NCBI RefSeq assembly: GCF_000349565.1
Contig: NZ_KB714629.1
Coordinates: forward strand, 98,076-162,075
Direction of reading: 5' to 3'
Length of the DNA stretch: 64,000 bases
Source of the DNA: Curtobacterium flaccumfaciens UCD-AKU
Lineage (GTDB): Bacteria > Actinomycetota > Actinomycetes > Actinomycetales > Microbacteriaceae
Shown: positions 26,086 to 34,900 of the stretch, piece after piece
Position numbering within the stretch: position 1 is the stretch's first letter
Layout of the letters: every line of letters starts with the position of its first letter
Program-made: the position numbers and the translations under genes
Notes under the pieces: generated by a model
Told to the model about the DNA's origin: nothing
Database searches by the model: none
The model's input: only the letters and a program-made list of their open reading frames with translations

Positions 26086-28841
26086 CGCTCAGCCCCGATC
26101 CGGAAGGTGTACAGCGTGGTCGACGTCGCACTGGCCGGCACCTTGAGCTGGAACGCCGGCAGCGTCGTCGCCGCGTCGATCGAGGCGCGGAACTGCTCCT
26201 GCTGGAGGAGGATCCCGGCGACGTCCTCGGCGCGGACGTTCGCGTAGCCGGCGGCGTTCTGCGATGCCAGGGCGAGCTGGTAGTCCGCAGAGTCGGACTT
26301 CGCCGCGCTCGTGGCCATCGCGCCGAGGATGCCGGATCCGTTGACCTTGCGGTCACCCAGGTCGAGCATCACCCGGTTGAGGTCGCCCGTCAGCAGTGTC
26401 GACGCGCCCTGGACGTCGCGCGTCGAAGCACTCGTGCTCGCGGCGATCTGCTCCAGGCTCGACGCCGTCTGGCGGTCGACGGCGGACGCCAGCTCGGAGC
26501 CTTCCCGCTCCAGTGTCCCCCGCTGCTCGTCGATCGTGCCCTTCGAGTCCTTCGTGACCTCGCCAGAGGTGGAACGGAGGCCGGCGATCGACTTGTCGAA
26601 GGCCGAGATGACGGCGTCACGACTGCCCTTCGCCGTCTCGCTGACCTGCCGCACCTGCTGGTCGATGATCTTCTGGACGTCCTTCTCGGACTGGGTGGAC
26701 GCGTCGGCGAAGGCCTTGCGGACGGCGTCCTGCAGCTCGGTCTGCTGCGTGCTGATCGCGGTCAGCTGGGTGCCGACCACTGCGCTCGACTTCGTTGCCT
26801 GCTCGACGAGTTCCTCGAGCTGGCGGGCTGCGCCGTCGACCGAGCCACCGTCGTCGCGCACCGCTCGACGCACCTCGGCGATGCCGTCGTCGAGCGCTTC
26901 GACGTCGTCGGACAGCGTCGTCACCGCGGCACCGATACCGGTCGCTGAACGGAGATCGGTCGCCGCGACCACCGCATCCCACTGCTCCGCCTGGTCCGTG
27001 AGGCGTTCGTCCATCGGGGTGCTGAACCGCCCACCGGGCTTCAGCGTCGTGCCTTCTTCGGCACCGGGGCACGGCGTCGTGGTCAGGTACCCGCGCAGCG
27101 CATCCGCCTGCTCCGCGTCGAGCTGGTCGGTCGCCGCGAGAGCGCAGAGCTGGTCGGCGACCTCGCGGTTCTGCGCCTGCATCGAGGTGCTGAACAGACC
27201 GTCGCCGGCGCCGCCCACGAGGGCGCGCGCTGCGATGGCCTGCCGGTTCACCGTCGTGACGGCGTCGCGCACAGGGCCGAGGTCGTCAGCGGTCTGGTCA
27301 CGCAGGTCCTGCAACGCCTGCAGGGTGCGCGCGACCTCACCGGTGCCGTCGCTGCCGAGCGCCTGCACGGCGGTGTCGATCTCCCCGAGCTTGGCCCGCA
27401 GGGCGTCCGACTGCTCGATCGCCGAGTCCGCGAGCTTGGGGTCGAGCTGGTCGGCGAGCTGCTGCCCGGTGTTGACCAGACCGATCAACGAGGTGCTCAC
27501 CGCACGCGACGATTCCCAGAGCGCGCAGGTCAACGAACCACGGGCCTCCTGAGGAGCGCACGTCGCCGCGTCCGGCGACGCCGGGCCGACGGATCCCGCC
27601 AGCTGCGTGCTGACCTGCTGCTTGCACGCCTCGCTGGCGTCGGCGTAGCCGGTGAGCTGCGCCGAGACGCGGAGCAGGTTGCCGTAGACGCTGCCCCCGG
27701 CGGACGGGGTCTTCGGTGTGGCCGCGCAGCCGTTGCCGTCGAGCACCGTTGCCGGCGCGGTCGCGGACGTGTCGCCGAGCAGGCTGTCGAGGCTCGTGGT
27801 GGTCTGCTGGAGCTGCTGCAACACCGTCGACTGCGTGGCCTTCACGGTGGTGCCGAGATCGCCGTTCAGGGAGCCGAGCTGCTCGGAGAGCGACTGCATC
27901 GTGCTCGCCAGCGAGGAGCTGCTCTCCTTCAGGCGTTCCGCCGTCCTGACGCCGAGGGTCTCGGACGTCGTCTCGAGGTTCGACCGGACCTCGGTGATGG
28001 TGCCGCCGGCACGGGCAAGCACCTCGTTGACCTGCGCGATGAGGTCGATCGTGCGGCGCTGCAGCGCCAGTTCGGAATCGTTGTCGGACCCGAACGCCGC
28101 GTTCACGACGCCGGTCGAGGACAGGTCCGTCGACAGCCCGGGCTGCGTCGCGACGTCGATGGTCGGCGCGGTGAAGTCCTCGACGTCGGCGACGAGGTGC
28201 AGCGTGCTGCTCGCGCCGGAGGTCGGCGGGGCGAGCAGCCGTCCCCACTGGACGACCGCGTCGCCGTCCTCGTTGGTGCTCACGACACCGTCGGTCGAGG
28301 AGCCGGAGTCGGCGGAGTCCGTGACGACGCGGTCCGCGGCGGTCCCCGTCAGCACGGTCGACGCAGCGATGCTGAAGGGCGCGCCCACGAGTGCCGGGGT
28401 CGAACGCGACGTGCCCGCGACGTCGTAGGTCAGGTTCTTCGACTTGACCGTCAGGTTCTCGATCGTCAGGTCGATCGACACCCGACCCGAGTAGCCGTCG
28501 AGGTCGGCGAGGTCCGTCCCGGTCTTCTTCTTCGTCGAGTACTGCGTCGTGATGCGCAGTGGCAGGTCACTCGCTGCCTTCGCGGGGTCGTGCTCGGTCG
28601 TCGAAGACGACGAGTCCTTGCCGGCGACCGAGATCGCGGTGTCCGAGATCGACGTGATCGAACCATCCGCGGCGAGGCGCGTGTCGACGGTCTGCAGCAC
28701 CCGCGAGGGGTCAGAAACGGGCTTGTCGTCGGAAGTGCAGCCAGCGAGTACCAGCGCAGCGATCCCCGTCACGGCGACCGCCCCCACGAGTCGGCGACTG
28801 GTGCTTCGTGTTCCGGTGTTCCCGGCACGCTGGTTGATCAC
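26082..28841 (-). CDS. giant coiled-coil lipoprotein of the secretion-like operon
   Basis: 919 residues from a GTG preceded by GGGGGGAAG. A longer ATG at 28871 would put ten extra residues before the signal. Signal peptide with lipobox LVLAGC (Cys35). The mature protein starts with a ~230-residue beta-rich part (VSIDLTIENLTVKSKNLTYDVAGTSR), continues as long heptad-like helices (LAQRRT…EVLARAGGTITEVRSNLETTSETL…), a central Cys-rich segment (CAATPKTP, EACKQQ, ATCAPQEARGSLTCALW), and further coiled coils to the C-terminus. Layout and operon position recall EsaA/YueB, whose extracellular stalk is coiled coil, but this is lipid-anchored and lacks EsaA's membrane helices. Family not recognised. 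Four-nt ATGA overlap with the next gene. Confidence 0.7.
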   Translation of the reverse strand: MINQRAGNTGTRSTSRRLVGAVAVTGIAALVLAGCTSDDKPVSDPSRVLQTVDTRLAADGSITSISDTAISVAGKDSSSSTTEHDPAKAASDLPLRITTQYSTKKKTGTDLADLDGYSGRVSIDLTIENLTVKSKNLTYDVAGTSRSTPALVGAPFSIAASTVLTGTAADRVVTDSADSGSSTDGVVSTNEDGDAVVQWGRLLAPPTSGASSTLHLVADVEDFTAPTIDVATQPGLSTDLSSTGVVNAAFGSDNDSELALQRRTIDLIAQVNEVLARAGGTITEVRSNLETTSETLGVRTAERLKESSSSLASTMQSLSEQLGSLNGDLGTTVKATQSTVLQQLQQTTTSLDSLLGDTSATAPATVLDGNGCAATPKTPSAGGSVYGNLLRVSAQLTGYADASEACKQQVSTQLAGSVGPASPDAATCAPQEARGSLTCALWESSRAVSTSLIGLVNTGQQLADQLDPKLADSAIEQSDALRAKLGEIDTAVQALGSDGTGEVARTLQALQDLRDQTADDLGPVRDAVTTVNRQAIAARALVGGAGDGLFSTSMQAQNREVADQLCALAATDQLDAEQADALRGYLTTTPCPGAEEGTTLKPGGRFSTPMDERLTDQAEQWDAVVAATDLRSATGIGAAVTTLSDDVEALDDGIAEVRRAVRDDGGSVDGAARQLEELVEQATKSSAVVGTQLTAISTQQTELQDAVRKAFADASTQSEKDVQKIIDQQVRQVSETAKGSRDAVISAFDKSIAGLRSTSGEVTKDSKGTIDEQRGTLEREGSELASAVDRQTASSLEQIAASTSASTRDVQGASTLLTGDLNRVMLDLGDRKVNGSGILGAMATSAAKSDSADYQLALASQNAAGYANVRAEDVAGILLQQEQFRASIDAATTLPAFQLKVPASATSTTLYTFRIGAER

Positions 28842-29008
28842 GGTCTTCCCCCCAAGAGAATCGTCGAGCACATCGATGCTAGTTGCTGAACAGCGTCGGG
28901 TCCGGGCGGGTCGGCCCCGCCAGCCACCCCCGTTCGGGCCACAGCTCGCCGCTGAAATCCAACATAGAGCATCTGCGGGCTTACCCGTCCCTGTTCACAG
29001 CCCGCTGA

Positions 29009-29014
29009 TACTCT
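29009..29014 (+). promoter_or_regulatory. -10 box TACTCT for a leaderless short ORF
   Basis: TACTCT, then 6 nt, then an ATG at 29021. Position and spacing are those of leaderless actinobacterial promoters. It would drive the 24-codon ORF and the membrane protein gene after it. Confidence 0.45.
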
Positions 29015-29020
29015 GCACGC

Positions 29021-29095
29021 ATGATCCAGGGGGACCAGGGCGTCATGCCCTTCGAACGACCGCGCACGAACGCACGAACGGGGGCGGACGGGTGA
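29021..29095 (+). CDS. 24-residue leader peptide coupled to the downstream membrane protein
   Basis: Short ORF starting MIQGDQGVMPFERPRTNART, ending with a TGA (29093–29095) that overlaps the GTG start of the next gene as GTGA. Its ATG sits 6 nt after a TACTCT box, so it would be read from a leaderless transcript. The composition (basic, no amino-acid run) does not suggest a classic attenuator. Translation could deliver ribosomes to the GTG at 29092, which has only a weak GGACG site of its own. Evidence is positional only. Confidence 0.4.
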   Translation: MIQGDQGVMPFERPRTNARTGADG

Positions 29096-29685
29096 ACATC
29101 AACCTGTCGCCGGTGGTGATAGCCCTGGCCGCGATGGTCGCCATCCCGGCCGTCGTCAGCGCGCTCGTCCGTCAGAGCGACAGGAAGCGGCCACCGTCCT
29201 CCGTCGTCGGCGACGAGGCGTACGGCGTGCTCTTCACCGTCCGCGCGCGCCGGTTCAGCTACCTGCTGCTCCGCATCATCGGCATCGTCTTCGTCGTCGT
29301 CGGCGGGTTCTTCTTCCTGGCCACGCTCAGCCTGCTCGACGACCCCGATGCGATCGGCATGCTCATCGCCGGCGTCGGCATGGTGCTGTTCGGGATCCTG
29401 TTCGTCTACCTCGGAGTCGGTCAGAAGCGCCGTCGCGTCGAGGCGTACGACTCGCAGCTGGTCGTGACGCCGATGTTCCGTGCCGCGCGGACCGTCGACC
29501 CGGCGGCGATCAAGCGCATCCGGCCCACCACCAACCGGTTCGGTGGCCTGGACATCAAGGTGAACGGCCAACGCGGCGTGATCAGCGTCCTGTCGATCGA
29601 CGCCGCCTATCCCGAGCTCTGTGCATGGCTCGAGCAGCGGGCGCCCGCGCAGTGGGGTGAGTTCATCGGGGCCTTCGGGCGCTGA
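29092..29685 (+). CDS. membrane protein with PH-like cytoplasmic domain, unknown function
   Basis: 197 residues from GTG. One N-terminal helix (LSPVVIALAAMVAIPAVVSALV), then two adjacent helices (about 60–110: LLLRIIGIVFVVVGGFFFLATL and AIGMLIAGVGMVLFGILFVYLGV). A C-terminal ~75-residue domain follows (RRRVEAYDSQLVVTPMFRAARTVDPAAIKRIRPTTNRFGGLDIKVNGQRGVISVLSI). Its strand pattern and YDSQLVVTP… start resemble bacterial PH-like domains. It is transcribed away from the lipoprotein–ATPase operon; the shared intergenic region (28842–29091) must hold promoters for both. Whether it belongs to the secretion-like system is unknown. Confidence 0.7.
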   Translation: MNINLSPVVIALAAMVAIPAVVSALVRQSDRKRPPSSVVGDEAYGVLFTVRARRFSYLLLRIIGIVFVVVGGFFFLATLSLLDDPDAIGMLIAGVGMVLFGILFVYLGVGQKRRRVEAYDSQLVVTPMFRAARTVDPAAIKRIRPTTNRFGGLDIKVNGQRGVISVLSIDAAYPELCAWLEQRAPAQWGEFIGAFGR

Positions 29686-29718
29686 GCGGCGCGCTGCTGC
29701 TGCACTGGGCCGACGGAC

Positions 29719-30168
29719 CTACCGTGTTCGCACGGGCTCGAAGCTCTTCACGTACACGGCCTGGCGGATCGTGTTCAGGAATGCCCGCATCGTGAAGGAA
29801 CCCTCGCCGGCGTTCAACCGGTAGCGCTCCCCCTCGATGACGTCCCGCGCCAGTTCGTCCTCGTTGTCGCGGCTCACACCCCAGCTCTGCACGAGCGTTC
29901 CGCAGTCGGACGTCTCGAGCACGACCTGCGACGTCGACGAGCCGACGCCCTTCAGGGAGTGAGACGAGTCCGCACTGCTGTGCGCGGAGCTGACGCTGCA
30001 GACGACGTGCAGCCGGTGTCCTGCGTCGTAGACCTTCAACGTGATCGACCCGACGAAGAAGCCCAGCAAGGGAACGAGCACGAAGACGGAGAAGACGATC
30101 GAAGCCAGGATCCTGTCTCGCCGGACGCGTCTTCGCCGTGCGAGTCGCGCAGCCCCGGAGTCATTCAT
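29719..30168 (-). CDS. single-pass membrane protein with exported Cys-pair domain, short paralogue
   Basis: 149 residues from an ATG at 30168 (an alternative start lies at 30189). A basic N-terminus (ARLARRRRVRRDR) precedes one helix (ILASIVFSVFVLVPLLGFFVGSI). The exported ~105 residues read VYDAGHRLHVVCSVSSAHSS … SLKGVGSS … ETSDCGTL … VIEGERYRLNAGEGSFTMRAF. The pattern YDxxHRxxVxC … KGVGxS … DCGxL is shared with the C-terminal part of the next gene upstream, so the two are tandem paralogues. The two Cys probably form a disulfide outside the membrane. I do not recognise the family. The start overlaps the upstream gene's stop region. Confidence 0.65.
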   Translation of the reverse strand: MNDSGAARLARRRRVRRDRILASIVFSVFVLVPLLGFFVGSITLKVYDAGHRLHVVCSVSSAHSSADSSHSLKGVGSSTSQVVLETSDCGTLVQSWGVSRDNEDELARDVIEGERYRLNAGEGSFTMRAFLNTIRQAVYVKSFEPVRTR

Positions 30169-31093
30169 CGATACCGGCCGCAGGCTCACCCGGCTCGCTC
30201 ACGCCGTACACCTCCGGGGCCAGCGGCACCCACGGCGCATGCTCCCTGACCCAGAACGACGCGCCACCGACGGTGAATGCGCACTCCCCGGGGGCACGGT
30301 CGTAGCGGCGAGCGAAAGCGTCTTGGTTCCCGAACGAGATCGTCTTCGAATAGGTCAGACGGCCACAGTCAGGCGCGTCGAACCCCACACCAGCGTAAGA
30401 AGCGCCGACGCCCTTCGCGGACCGACTCGCCAGTGTGACAGCTTCCGCAGACGTCGCCGTGCAAGTGACTCGCTCCCGGTGCGCGCTGTCGTATGCGTTC
30501 ATGACGAACAGTCCCGGGAACATGGCAAGCGTGAAAAGGTGGAACGCGACGATGGTCAGCATCGACAGCGCGTTGCGGATTGGCTGCGGCTTCGTCTGGT
30601 GAGTGAGCTTGATGAAGAAGGCCTGGTGCTCGACCCAAGGCTCGCCGCCGTTCCGATCAAGCCAGTCGTTCAGTACGTCGTAGTGACGGTGGAACCGGTT
30701 CGACCGAAATCCGCGTCGTCCGCGAGCGGTAGCGGCGCTGACCACGTCGTTGCCTTTGCCTGACGCTCGAAAGCGGGCGAGTTCGCCAGGACGGATGGTC
30801 CTGGTGCCGCGGAAGTTGACGGTCGCCTCGAGTCGGTCGGGGAACACCTTGACCCGGGTGCGGATGGTACTCACCGCCAGCATCAGTCCCAGTAACCCGA
30901 AGAACAGCAGGAGCGCGCTACACCAGACGCGGGTGAACCACGCGCCACCGAACACATCCTGCGAGCACGCCAACCACAGTCCTGCGGCGACTACCCCAGC
31001 TGACAGCAGCCTCCACGCCACCGGCACCACCCTGTTCCCCTGGACCAGCACCGGCCTGCCGTGAGATTTCTTCAGCTCGCGTTCCCACGCCAC
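30161..31093 (-). CDS. multi-pass membrane protein with PH-like and exported Cys-pair domains
   Basis: 310 residues from GTG. Two helices at the N-terminus (VAWRLLSAGVVAAGLWLAC and VWCSALLLFFGLLGLMLAVSTI), a cytoplasmic domain with RTRVKVFPDRLEATVNFRGTRTIRPGELARFRASG (PH-like strand pattern), a His/Arg-rich segment (RGFRSNRFHRHYDVLNDWLDR), then a further helix (MLTIVAFHLFTLAMFPGLFVM). The exported tail AYDSAHRERVTCTATSAEA … SAKGVGASYAGVGFDAPDCGRL matches the smaller neighbour at 29719–30168. The base composition is visibly less G+C-rich than the window. It sits between the toxin–immunity pair and the secretion-like genes. Function unknown; duplicated immunity or receptor-like proteins are possible. 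Confidence 0.65.
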   Translation of the reverse strand: MAWERELKKSHGRPVLVQGNRVVPVAWRLLSAGVVAAGLWLACSQDVFGGAWFTRVWCSALLLFFGLLGLMLAVSTIRTRVKVFPDRLEATVNFRGTRTIRPGELARFRASGKGNDVVSAATARGRRGFRSNRFHRHYDVLNDWLDRNGGEPWVEHQAFFIKLTHQTKPQPIRNALSMLTIVAFHLFTLAMFPGLFVMNAYDSAHRERVTCTATSAEAVTLASRSAKGVGASYAGVGFDAPDCGRLTYSKTISFGNQDAFARRYDRAPGECAFTVGGASFWVREHAPWVPLAPEVYGVSEPGEPAAGIDE

Positions 31094-31193
31094 CCTTCGA
31101 CCGCACCGGGCGAGACCACCATCAACGCCGTAGCTTGCGGGATGCGCTCCCCATGCGCTCGTAGTGACGCCCCCTGAAGTGCGCCACCATCGA

Positions 31194-31985
31194 TCACGGC
31201 AGCGAAGGCCGAACGGTCAACACCTCACCACCGCGCCAGGTCCCTGCGCCACTATCAACCCTCTTCTTCGCAAGAAACGCTTCAACGATCTTCAGCGCCG
31301 CTTCAACGTCCACCGTGAGGCCTCGAGCCACGGGAGCAGAAACGTTTCCCATGGCGATCTCGACAACATCCGACGCATCAACCGGGCCGCCGAGCGGAAG
31401 CTCCCACCGCTCTCCATCGGTCACGTCCTCAGTCCTGAAGACGATGACCTCCCGTGCGGCATCGCCACAGATGTTGATCTGACGATCTCGATCGATGACG
31501 CAGACCAACGTACGTTCACGGCCGTCGAGGGCGCGGACCTTCGCCTCCACTTGAGCCAGGGTCGGGGAGTTCTGCACGTTTCGCCGGCCGCGCACCCACC
31601 ACTGCAGTGCAGGTCCCGAGGCTCGGTCGCGACCAGGGAGTCCCCTATCGACGTGCCGCCGGGCCAGTGCCCCGAGGGTCCAACCAGCGATGAGGCTCAT
31701 GAACCAGGTCTGGATCGACAGCTGCGCGCCGACGAGCAAGAACTCGGTTGCAAGGGGCCCTCCGAAGAACGCGACCGCCAAGCCGAGCATTGCCCACCCC
31801 GAGCCGAGGAACCCCAGAAGGCCGGCGAGGGTGACGGCGAGCAGCACATTCGCCAAGACGACCGGAAACGTCAGCTGCTGCAATCCGAAGAAGAACGCGA
31901 CCGCGCCCGTGAGAGCGATCAGCGCGATGTTGCCGACGACGCCCGCTCGACTCAGCGGGCGATAACGGCGCACTCGAGTACTCAA
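31194..31985 (-). CDS. membrane-anchored putative immunity protein (Imm1-like C-terminal domain)
   Basis: 263 residues from a TTG beginning 2 nt after the toxin stop codon; a GTG four codons later is an alternative. Residues 1–115 contain about four hydrophobic helices (VVGNIALIALTGAVAFFFGLQ, FPVVLANVLLAVTLAGLLGFLG, WAMLGLAVAFFGGPLA, QTWFMSLIAGWTLGAL). Residues ~135–245 form a soluble domain with NSPTLAQVEAKVRALDGRERTLVCVIDRDRQINICGDAAREVIVF … VDVEAALKIVEAFL, which resembles Imm1-type immunity proteins (an N-terminal helix over a sheet, ending in an A-x-x-x-V-x-x-F helix). Position directly after a polymorphic toxin makes immunity the best guess; it is inferred. Confidence 0.55.
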   Translation of the reverse strand: MSTRVRRYRPLSRAGVVGNIALIALTGAVAFFFGLQQLTFPVVLANVLLAVTLAGLLGFLGSGWAMLGLAVAFFGGPLATEFLLVGAQLSIQTWFMSLIAGWTLGALARRHVDRGLPGRDRASGPALQWWVRGRRNVQNSPTLAQVEAKVRALDGRERTLVCVIDRDRQINICGDAAREVIVFRTEDVTDGERWELPLGGPVDASDVVEIAMGNVSAPVARGLTVDVEAALKIVEAFLAKKRVDSGAGTWRGGEVLTVRPSLP

Positions 31986-31986
31986 G

Positions 31987-34900
31987 TCACCATCCCATCA
32001 CGCCACTCACTGAATCGTGGATCACGTCTCCTCCAGCGCCGACAGCGGAACCGATCGCCGCGCCTCCCCGAAGGGCCACAGCGTTTCGCCCGCTTCCGGT
32101 CAATCCCTGCCACGTCTGGGTCTGAGTATAGGGAACCTTCCGAAGGGCTTCGAAGTTGGTCTGGGTGTACTTCTCACCGAACGAGAGGTGGGGGGCGGCG
32201 GCACCCGACGCCGTGCTCCAGATCACGTCGTTCCAGGACATATCCTCGCCGGATATCCAGTGGTCGACAGTCGTGCCAGCCGTAGCTGCCACCGATCCCA
32301 CGGCCGATGTGCCCAACTTAGAGACCACTGACTCCACCGGACGTTGCAAGTGCTCTGCGATGCTCCCTCCGGCTGGACCGGCAAGGCCACTGACGGAACC
32401 GGCCACGAACCCACCTCCAGCGGAACCAAGCAGCCCTCTCGCGGTGATCGGCTTGTTCGACGTCACGCTCGTGACGACGTTCGCAGCAACGCCGAAGCCA
32501 GAGCCAGCCGCGCCGTTGACTGCCATGTTCGTCGCGAGGGACTTGACGACCCTGGTCGTAGGGGCAGCGACGTTTTCGGCGACACGAAGCCCTTGCCCGC
32601 CGTACTTCGCCGCTTTGAAGAGCGATCCTGCCCCTCCCGGGATCGCGCCAAGCGCGGTGGCGCCGGCTACCTGAGCCCAGTTGACGTTGCCGGTGGTGGC
32701 CTTCTGCGTGATGACATCGAGACCGCCGCTGATCAGCATCATCCCGGCTGGTCCTCCAACTCCCGTGAACATCAGGATGCCTCCTCCCACAATTGCAGCT
32801 CCGCCAACGACGTACTCCCAGTTGTCCTTCCACCAGCCGCCATCAAACACCCCTTGATGCGCATCCCGGTACGCCTGGAGGTCAGCGTCGGTCGCCGGTC
32901 GGAGACCCAAGGGGTCCACCGCGTGCAACGGGTCGTTCCCGGCGTAGGAGTACGGGTTCCCCGACCATCCCGACCCGAGCACGGGCGCGAGCGGGTCAAC
33001 GGACAGGAAGCCACGGGCGGCAGGGTCGTAGACGCGAGCACCGAGCCACTCGAGGCCGCCGATGTTGATTCCACCGGTCGCGGTGAGTCCGACGGTTGCG
33101 GGGAGCGCGGCGCCGGACACCCCGGCGAGCGTCGCCCACGGGTCGGATGCATCGGTCGCCCGGGCATTGCGCCAGCCCGGCGTCGTCCACTTCGTTCCGA
33201 CGGCGGTGACGCCACCCGGGAGGTCGAGGACGCTCGTCCCGCCAATCGACATCAGGGATGGCACGGCGGCCGCGGTGTCCCACCATGCCTCGACGTCATC
33301 GACGGTGGCGAGTTCGCCGAGCGCATCCGTCCACACGTCGTTGCGCCCGGTCTCGGCGTAGGTGGCGTCGCGGGTAACGAGCCCCGCGAGGTACCCCAGC
33401 GGCGACCAGGTGTACTCGGTCGTGGAACCGTCCGGTTCGGTGCGACGCACCCGGCGGCCGAGCCCGTCGTGCACGTACTCCGTCCGCTGACCGTCGCGCA
33501 ACGTGGCGGTCAGCTGTCCGGCGCGGTCGTACTCGTACGTGGTCGTGACGCCGTCGACGGTCTCGGACACCAGCCGACCGGCGGAGTCGTACTCCCAGGT
33601 GGAGTCGCCTGCGCGGACGAGCTGCCCGGCGCCGTCGAACGTGTAATCGACACGTCCGTCGGGGCCATCGATCGCGGCGATCCGGCCGTCGTCGTCTCGT
33701 GCGATCCGGGTGACCTGGGCGCCGTCGGGAGTGGTCGTGGTGTGCGCCACGAGGACACCGCCCTCGTACGACCACGCCTGCACGAGGTCCCCGGTCGCCG
33801 ACTGGACGATGCGCCCGCCGGCGTCGTACGCGAAGGTGCCGACTCCGAGACCGCCCCGCTCCACCGCGGTCACGAGTCCGGCGGCGTTCCGGCGGAACGC
33901 GGTGTGGGTGCCGGCAGGGTCGATGCGCGCCGTGCGGTTCCCGTCGGCGTCGTACTCCCACCCGATCGCCGCCGAGCCACGGCTTCGACGGACCAGGAGC
34001 CCCCGTCGGTCGTGGTGCAGCTCGTGCTCCACACTCCGTCCGGCACCGCGGGTGTGGTCGGTGACGGTCAGAGTCCGGCCGAGGGCGTCCCGCCGGAGCT
34101 CGAACTGGACGACACCGTCGACGCCGACGTCCCGCTGCCGGCCAGCCGCGTCGTAGGACCAGGTGACAGTGTGGCCGTCGGGATCGGTCTGGCCGACCTG
34201 ACGGCCCGCGGCGTCGTAGGCCGCGGTCGTGGTGCGCCCGAGCGGGTCGGTCACGCTTGTGATGCGGTCTGCATCGTCGTACGTACGGGTTGTGACGCCG
34301 CCCGTTGGGTCGGTGACGGTGGTGAGCCGACCTCGCTCGTCGTGGGCGAAGGTGGTGACACCGCCGAGACCATTGACGGTCGCCGCAAGCTGACCCGAGG
34401 CGTCGTAGCGGAACCGGCGCCGGCCGTACCGGGCGTCATGGACCGAGACGAGCCTCCCGGCAGCGTCGTAGCGGAACCGACTGGTGCCGGAACCCGGCGT
34501 CGTCTGCGCGACCACGCGCCCGACTGCGTCGTAGACGACCTGCTCTGTGTCCCCGGTGGGCAGCGTCCACCGGACGACACGCGAGTGCGCGTCGTACTCG
34601 AGTACGGTGCGTGCGCCGCTCGGATCGGTTGCGGCCGACGGACGGCCGCAGAGGTCGTACTCGTAGGTTGCGCGGACGCCGGACGGGGTGGTGAGCGATA
34701 TCACCCGGCCCGCGAGGTCGCGTTCAATCCTGGTCAGTCCGCCCTCCCCATCGACAAGTTCGACGGGGCGTCCCGCAGCGTCGTAGGTGACGAGCTCGGA
34801 GCCGAACTCGTCGCTGGCGCTCTCGACCGGTCGTCCGTAGGCGTCGAACTGCACTGTGACCGCGTCGAAGGCGTCGCGCAGCGACGCGACCCCGGTCTTG

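Noticed and set aside
31987-32900. Nuclease or deaminase toxin domain at the RHS C-terminus
   Set aside because: I looked for HNH (H-N-H spacing), HxE/PCxxC deaminase and ADP-ribosyltransferase motifs and saw none; the region is Gly/Ala-rich and hydrophobic.
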